64,000 bases of DNA from assembly GCA_944474755.1 (NCBI GenBank), contig OX104113.1:68035944-68099943 (forward strand), written 5' to 3'. The number at the start of each line of letters is the position of its first letter. The stretch's first letter is position 1. A program made the translations under genes and the position numbers. Positions 58,601 through 64,000 of the stretch are shown here, one piece after another. Origin of the DNA: Limnoperna fortunei (Eukaryota; Mollusca; Bivalvia; Mytilida; Modiolidae). A model generated the notes under the pieces. The model searched no databases, had not been told where the DNA came from, and saw only the letters and a list, made by a program, of their open reading frames with translations.

Positions 58601-61600
58601 AATCTCCGGGCTAGAAGATTTTCATATGACGTCAAACCTTCAAAATATCAACTAATGAAATTGCTTGTTTGGCAGTAGTCCTTTTTACTCATTCTTGTGT
58701 GGGAAGAAAACATAACGCAACTAATAAATAACACAATAATAACAAACTATAAACACTACTGTACAAAATACACTGATTTCCTCATGGTATATGCAACACA
58801 TCAGTTTGGTTTATTTACAATCGACATCGGGATATCCTCTAACCAAGTCATGAATGAAAGCGAGCTTTTGATTGGCTACATTCAGGTATGATGTAGCCAA
58901 TCAAAATAGTCACTTCTAGCCCAGGAATTTCCTAGCTAAGTTTTTCAGGGTTTCGTGGACACAGAAACCCTGACTTGTGAGGATGAGACTTGTGTGAATT
59001 TGTGACGATAGTCCCTGGAGGTGTGACATATACAAAGGAATCTGGCGGAGGCGGCGTAAACACTTGCACATCTTGCTTCATATCTTTGTAAGCCTAATTC
59101 CTAGGTCCATCAAATTTGGTCCAATGCTAGCTTATGATGAGTACTTGCCAGTCAGTCACCTGTCACCTGACCTTGACTTGAATTTCACGGTCCAGCGACT
59201 ACATTAAAGTTTTTGTATTAGGGCAGTTCCTCTGTAACCATGCATGATAGGGTGACAATATTTGGTATATTAGTTGCTGGTGAAGAGTACATGACTGTCT
59301 GGTAGGTGTCACCTGACATAAACTTCAATCGCGGTCCAGCGACTATGTTAAAGTTTTTGAATTAGGGCAGTTCCTCTGTAACCATGCATGGTAGGATGAC
59401 AGTATTTGGTATATAGGTTGCTAATGATTACTACATGAGTGTCTCATAGGTTTCAACTGACCATGACCTCAATTTCATGGTCCAGTGACTAAGTTAAAGT
59501 TTTTGGATTAGGTTTGTTTCTCTGTAACCATGCATTGTATATTTCAAATGATAACAATTTAATGCTCTTTACGTAATTCTTAGGACATAATTTTTTTTTT
59601 ACTGATGATGAATGCAGGTGAGACATTTTTCTGTGTCCACACTTCTTACAATATTCATCAGCATTGTAGGCTTTAACAATCCTGGAGGTTTCAATTTGTG
59701 GATTTTTTTAATACAAAATGCATCAGGATTTTTAAGTACCTCTGATAATATCATTCTAAGATTCTCATTTCAATTTAAATAAGTTTTGAGAGTGAAAAAG
59801 GCTATGATTTAAAGGAAAAATAATTTCTTTTTACAAATGACAATGGCTCTGTAAATGACCTTTGACTGAGGGATAGAAAATTACTTTTTATTTTGATATT
59901 TGGCTGCACTGAGCTGTAGCATGGACAGTGGATTTATTATTCAATGGAATTTAGATATTAGAGCTGCATTTCAAAAGCAGTTTCATACAGAATTGATAAA
60001 TAAATTTATTTATAATTTGTTAAATGTATTGGTTATTTTTCAGCTGATTGTGCAAAGCCCATTTCTGGACTATTTTATGGGTGTTTGTGAATTTCCTTGA
60101 GTACCCTTCGACACGACACCCCGAAAATTTAATGTGATATAAGTGAAATGATTTCGCTTGTTTTGAGGGGTCTCATTACTCAACGAAACTTGGTGCTCGA
60201 GTCAGAGCAAAAAATGTTAATAGTTTCCCCAATAAGCAAATAATTAAGAGGCCGTTGTCAAATATAAATATTTAAGTTAACTAATTACTAACAATTTGTT
60301 CTCATAAACATACAAGTTATCAAGATATATATAAACAATTATAATACAGTAGTGCATGTGTGTGCAAATTACAACCAACAAGGAGTGATGACCTTCGATA
60401 ACACAAATTTATAAATTTTGATAAATTTTTTAGTACACTAGCATATGATGAACAAAATAGATGAATGTATTTTAAGTACCGGTATTTGCATTTTTCTGAC
60501 AATACTTTGGCAAGAATTTTTTCCTATGGATACTAAAAGCTTTATGAAACGGCACCCTGGAGTCTACCAAACTTGTGATAAACCACAATTATCAAATATA
60601 TTCTTTATTAACATTAACCTTTTGCATTCAACGCTGTTTTTTACAAAAATTTATAAAGTATTGATGAAATTTTATTCTCATCTCCAATCACTAATCAACA
60701 CTAGAACTTTACCATTCAAAATTTTACTATTAAAGATATGGGGAATTTTCCTAATTCACCACAAATAATGCTATTCGGTGTTGTCTGTCTAAAGTTAAAA
60801 ATAATTTTTTCAGAACCTTAAACGTATTCGTTCAAATATATCAGGATTTTCAAAACACCACATTTCTGAGCTAGAGTGACATTAGCAAGCCAATGTTATA
60901 ACATTGTACTTTAATATTTCAGAATTTAACTGCAGAGCTCTCTAAATTTTGGGCAAACATGTATGCAGACACCAGTGACACTAGTTTCTGGTAAGTAAAA
61001 TTATTATTATACTTGGCATGCCATAACATTTTAAGTTGACCACAAAATTTTGTATTGTTCACATTCAAAGATGGTTTTTTTTACTGAACTTTACTTACGC
61101 AGCCCAGTTATAGTTATTTGGTCCAATCCATAATAATTGACAGGACAGTATCATCGCTGTCATATGTTTTATATGCACGATTGGCAGAAAAGTCCGAGGA
61201 TACTTTCAAATGTAGCATATGTTATTCAGTGCTATATTTTTATTAAAAATTTTATTGAAAATTTTATTAAAAATATAGTCAGACTGTAAAGTTAAGAAAT
61301 CTGACCATAAAACAACTCTTGCTGCAAGTATAAAATAATTACAGTGCATTTAGGGCACTTTTAAATTGTTGTTTTTTTTTACAGAGCTTAAGAAAGCATG
61401 CAGTACCAGTATTATGTACCTGTATTTATGGGGACATATTTTTTTTTGGTTCTTTATACTTAAATTTGTTTTTAGCATAAAATTTGGACTATTTTTGTTT
61501 TCAAGATTTTTTTTCCATCATTTATTTTTAACATTTAGGAAATTAAAAATGTATAACTTGGTCTTTAATTAGGGAGCATGAATGGTCAAAACATGGTACA

Positions 61601-64000
61601 TGTGCTATGGATTTACCTGACACAGCTAACGAATACATGTACTTCAGAAAAGCTTTAGATCTCATGAAGATGTATAGTGCATCAAAGTAAGTTACATACA
61701 GTGTACATGTAGATGTTATTTACCTAAATATATTTCATATAAACTTATCTTAGTAATCTAGGAGGGGGGAAAGGGGTCTATTCATTACTTATGGAAAATT
61801 AAAATAAAAAACCACAGGTCACAGAAAGTAAAAAGTTGTTATATGTGAATCATGAAGATCTTAATGTCATGATACAGAAAAAAATTGGAAAATAAAAAGG
61901 CCTCTTCAAAGGTCATGAAAATAGTTGTTCCCTATTTTCACTTTCATCTGGGACTTCCAGTTTCATCTTACCAGTAGTTATTGTAAGGTTACATTTCTTT
62001 AAATGTCATCATACAGATGTTTGTTGATTTGTTGTTCTTTTAATGTACAAAGATAATAAATATATCATTTTATGAGTAATGTAATTTAATACTAAATGTA
62101 TGAGTTATGTGATTTAATACAAAAATGCTTTTTATTTTGCCTTTCTTTTTTATTTAATTTCTATATTGAAATTTCGATCTGAATTTTATATTTCTATTAC
62201 AGCTTATTTGGAGATGTCATTGTACCCAGTGAGACAAGGGTTTATAATGTAAGTGTTTAAGGTAATTAGTGTGTAAAAAATTAACACACAAATTGACATT
62301 CATCTACATGTTACAAGTCTGTTGGATAGAACCGATAGCTGGTAAGAACTGCTCTCGCAGCCATTTATCCCTTAAGTATTCTATAGATTCTACCTACGAT
62401 ATATACACAATAAGCATAAGAAAACATTATGATTGTTTTATCATGTACAATCATTCAAGAAACCATGTTAAATTACTATTGGGAAACTCTTGGACTATAA
62501 AATGTCATCAAAGATACCAAGGTTAATAGAATTTACTATGCCAGACGCATGTTTCTCTCATCAAGAATCAGTCATGGTGCTGAAACAAAATAATATTTGA
62601 AATCCAAATGATTAAGATTTTGTAGAGCTTGTACACCAAAAAGTCAAAAGATTATACCAAATCCAGAATGTAATAGATTTTGTTAGTAAATTTTTTTGTA
62701 CATTTTTAATAAAGATTAACTAACTGAACTACAAAACAATGAAACAAATTGTTTGCTTAAGAAATCAGATTTTTTGTGCATTGATTTCAGGTTAGCGAGT
62801 TGGAAACAGTTATAAAGAATAAGATTGGAGTCATTCCACATATAGAATGTGCATATGATCAGGTGAGAATTTCTATGACAGTATATCTTGAAGCATGTGA
62901 TGTGAAAGTTGGCCATTTATTACAAAACCTTATTTTGTCCTAGATCATTTATTTAACAACAAATAAATTTCATGTTAAAGGCAGCATTTATGAAAGTGTA
63001 TAAGAGGTCACTTCAAACAGTATTCATGGTATATTTTTTACTCAACTGTAACTGTAGTAAAAGTTCATTTTCCTATTCAAATAGATTAATTTTAAAAACT
63101 CTTCAAATAAATAGAAATTGAAATGCAGTTTAAAAATGATCCAAAATGATCATTACCTTTTTGGTTCATTGTAATTTGACCATAAATAATTGTTTCCAGA
63201 ACATTATTTTTGAGTTATAGATTATAGATTTTTTTTACTGGGTTTTCTTTTATTTTAGTATTTTTAATCGCCCCCTTGCTTCCTTCCCTTGTTAGCTGGT
63301 CGGTTCACTTTCTGTTGTTCATTTATATCACAGAAAGCATGCATGCATTTAATTTAGGTTTTGGATAATAAAAAATGTCTTTCTTGTGCTTTGTTTTAAT
63401 CATTATATGATAAACAAATGTAAAGCCAATACACATATTATATATGACAGATATTTAACATGACCCGGTAAATGTCTTCCTCTAAATCACATCAGGATAG
63501 GGCTTATCAACATTGTGAGGCTCTTATGATCACTTTTTCCTTTTTGTGCCTGGTTCTAGATGTTTCTAGCAGATATTGTTATCCACTTAATACATAATTT
63601 CCCATATATTTTTAAACGAAAATATTAGACTTAAATATTAAATCCACGTACATGAGCCTCCAAAGCATTTGTCCTTTTTGATATTTCAGACAATGTTAGA
63701 ATGAAGACATCTGGTATCCAGTATACCAACTTTTGCTAGGGTCTATAAGGTTGAGGAAACCAGGAGACAAGTTATCATTATTGACTTTATATGAAACACA
63801 AGTACAGTCAGTGCATTTAGCACCTATAATTGGGTGATTGCATGTTAAAATAAAATACCTTGGCTTGCTTAAAATGCCATTTAAAATATTTATATTTTTT
63901 TTATGTAGAAAACCAGGAAACATTTAGTGTATGAGATTGAAATCTGCTTGACAAAGTCATTCAAGCCAATCAGCTGTGACAATGCAAGAAGATATGTTCG
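55605..64000 (+). CDS. RNASET2: Secreted ribonuclease T2, nine exons visible, cut by window end
   Basis: RNase T2 cleaves single-stranded RNA via 2',3'-cyclic phosphates in lysosomes or outside the cell. Coding exons: 55605-55645 (exon begins at 55584 after an AG), 56936-57011, 57664-57719, 58303-58372, 60923-60990, 61573-61686, 62203-62248, 62791-62862, 63909-64000. All borders are GT-AG and phases agree. MKLFVLLAACFTL is a signal peptide. The mature start EWDIFTFTQEWPTTVC is typical. Active-site segment I is WSIHGLW (52-58, His55). Segment II is HEWSKHGTC (106-114, His106, Glu107, Lys110, His111). Cysteines pair as in the animal family (TVC, HNC, HDC, GTC, IEC). The last exon reads VYEIEICLTKSFKPISCDNA, near the usual C-terminus, so few residues are missing. 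The segment layout resembles oyster RNase Oy. All catalytic residues are present. Confidence 0.93.
56781..56922. repeat. 73-bp tandem duplication in RNase T2 intron 1
   Basis: TATGTATGAAATTACAATTT, then CTTCGTATGAAGACTTATAA and GTAGCATGACATTGTAAAAA, occurs at 56781 and again at 56854 with one substitution and a shorter A-run. It ends about 12 bp before exon 2. Confidence 0.85.
57288..57545. repeat. Short direct repeat in RNase T2 intron 2
   Basis: GAATTGCAGCAAGTACACAA/GGCAAAATTCTCTGTATCT at 57282-57321 recurs as GAATTGCAGCAACTGTATAC/ACAAGGCAAAGTTCTCTGTATCT at 57500-57541. It creates an apparent 116-codon ORF that is not spliced to any exon. Confidence 0.55.
57801..57909. repeat. 109-bp foldback in RNase T2 intron 3
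   Basis: CAATCTAATTAAAATTAAAT, then CTTTCACTTGCTCCCC, pairs with GGGGAGCAAGTAAAAG and ATTTTATTGTAATCAGATTG. It belongs to the family of 36708-36814 and 8893-8957. Confidence 0.85.
58549..58985. mobile_element. 437-bp MITE with ~75-bp inverted ends in RNase T2 intron 4
   Basis: The left end ATCCTCACAAGTCAGGTTTT, then TGTGTCCACAAAACCCTGAC and CCGGGCTAGAAG, is matched in inverse by CTTCTAGCCC, GTCAGGG-type sequence and AAACCCTGACTTGTGAGGAT. The interior has CATATGACGTCAAACC and GTAGCCAATCAAAATAG. No ORF of interest. Confidence 0.85.
59040..59540 (+). repeat. Repeat family B, three tandem units of ~155 bp
   Basis: GGTCCAGCGACTA-AGTTTTTG-ATTAGG(G)CAGTTCCTCTGTAACCATGCAT-type blocks recur near 59190, 59330 and 59480, separated by GTCACCTGAC--TGAC segments. 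The entry segment GGCGTAAACACTTGCACATC matches the inverse of 35345-35400 in the METTL24-like gene. Confidence 0.75.
62520..62740. repeat. Repeat-like segment in RNase T2 intron 7
   Basis: ACTATGCCAGACGCATGTTT, CTCATCAAGAATCAGTCATG and GTACACCAAAAAGTCAAAAG look like a dispersed bivalve repeat, but no second copy lies in this window. Confidence 0.3.

Overview
This is an AT-rich, intron-rich, repeat-dense piece of a eukaryotic nuclear genome. Four things point to a mollusc, probably a bivalve: short GT-AG-spliced exons in long introns; many copies of a tRNA-derived SINE whose 3' end reads GGCGTTAAAC followed by CAAACAAACA; a 166-bp satellite-like repeat of a kind I associate with bivalves; and an RNase T2 of the oyster 'RNase Oy' type. 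The taxon is inferred from repeats and gene content, not from a marker gene.

Four host genes can be assembled by joining exons in phase. (1) Minus strand, about 12.4-17.0 kb: an aldose 1-epimerase (galactose mutarotase) with an unusual N-terminal membrane anchor. Six exons are visible and the C-terminal exons were not found. (2) Plus strand, 20.3-30.3 kb: the complete 8-exon gene for mitochondrial ribosome-releasing factor 2 (GFM2/EF-G2mt), 747 residues. (3) Minus strand, 32.2-38.6 kb: a complete 7-exon gene for a 498-residue signal-anchored METTL24-like protein that appears to be two degenerate methyltransferase-like halves in tandem. It is tail-to-tail with GFM2. (4) Plus strand, 55.6 kb to the window edge: a secreted RNase T2 with nine exons visible, cut by the window end. 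The genes have no evident pathway link; this is ordinary metazoan gene spacing.

The rest is mobile and repetitive DNA. Positions 1-8.2 kb hold a duplicated ~0.85-kb element ending in a 139-bp hairpin, one copy split by an 801-bp foldback element made of short palindromes, then two Tc1-type transposase relics (the second at 8.2-8.6 kb). Positions 10.4-12.35 kb are a repeat island of hairpins, an 18-bp palindrome repeated six times and a 21-bp minisatellite. A 596-bp inverted-repeat element lies at 19.1-19.7 kb, and a 34-bp perfect palindrome made only of its two ends lies at 45.75 kb. A 5.8-kb terminal-inverted-repeat transposon (39.93-45.71 kb, with a 7-bp target duplication) carries a NADAR/YbiA-like gene split by another insertion, and a decayed gene I do not recognise. 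Positions 46.77-48.2 kb are the ~166-bp tandem array. Positions 49.8-54.1 kb hold LINE reverse-transcriptase relics. SINEs and foldback elements sit in many introns.

The most unusual points are the inverted-repeat elements (nested foldback, minimal TIR-only palindrome, 5.8-kb element with a NADAR cargo), the membrane-anchored mutarotase with a GC-AG intron, and the two-domain degenerate METTL24-like protein. I found no bacterial-type operon, CRISPR array, rRNA or free-standing tRNA.
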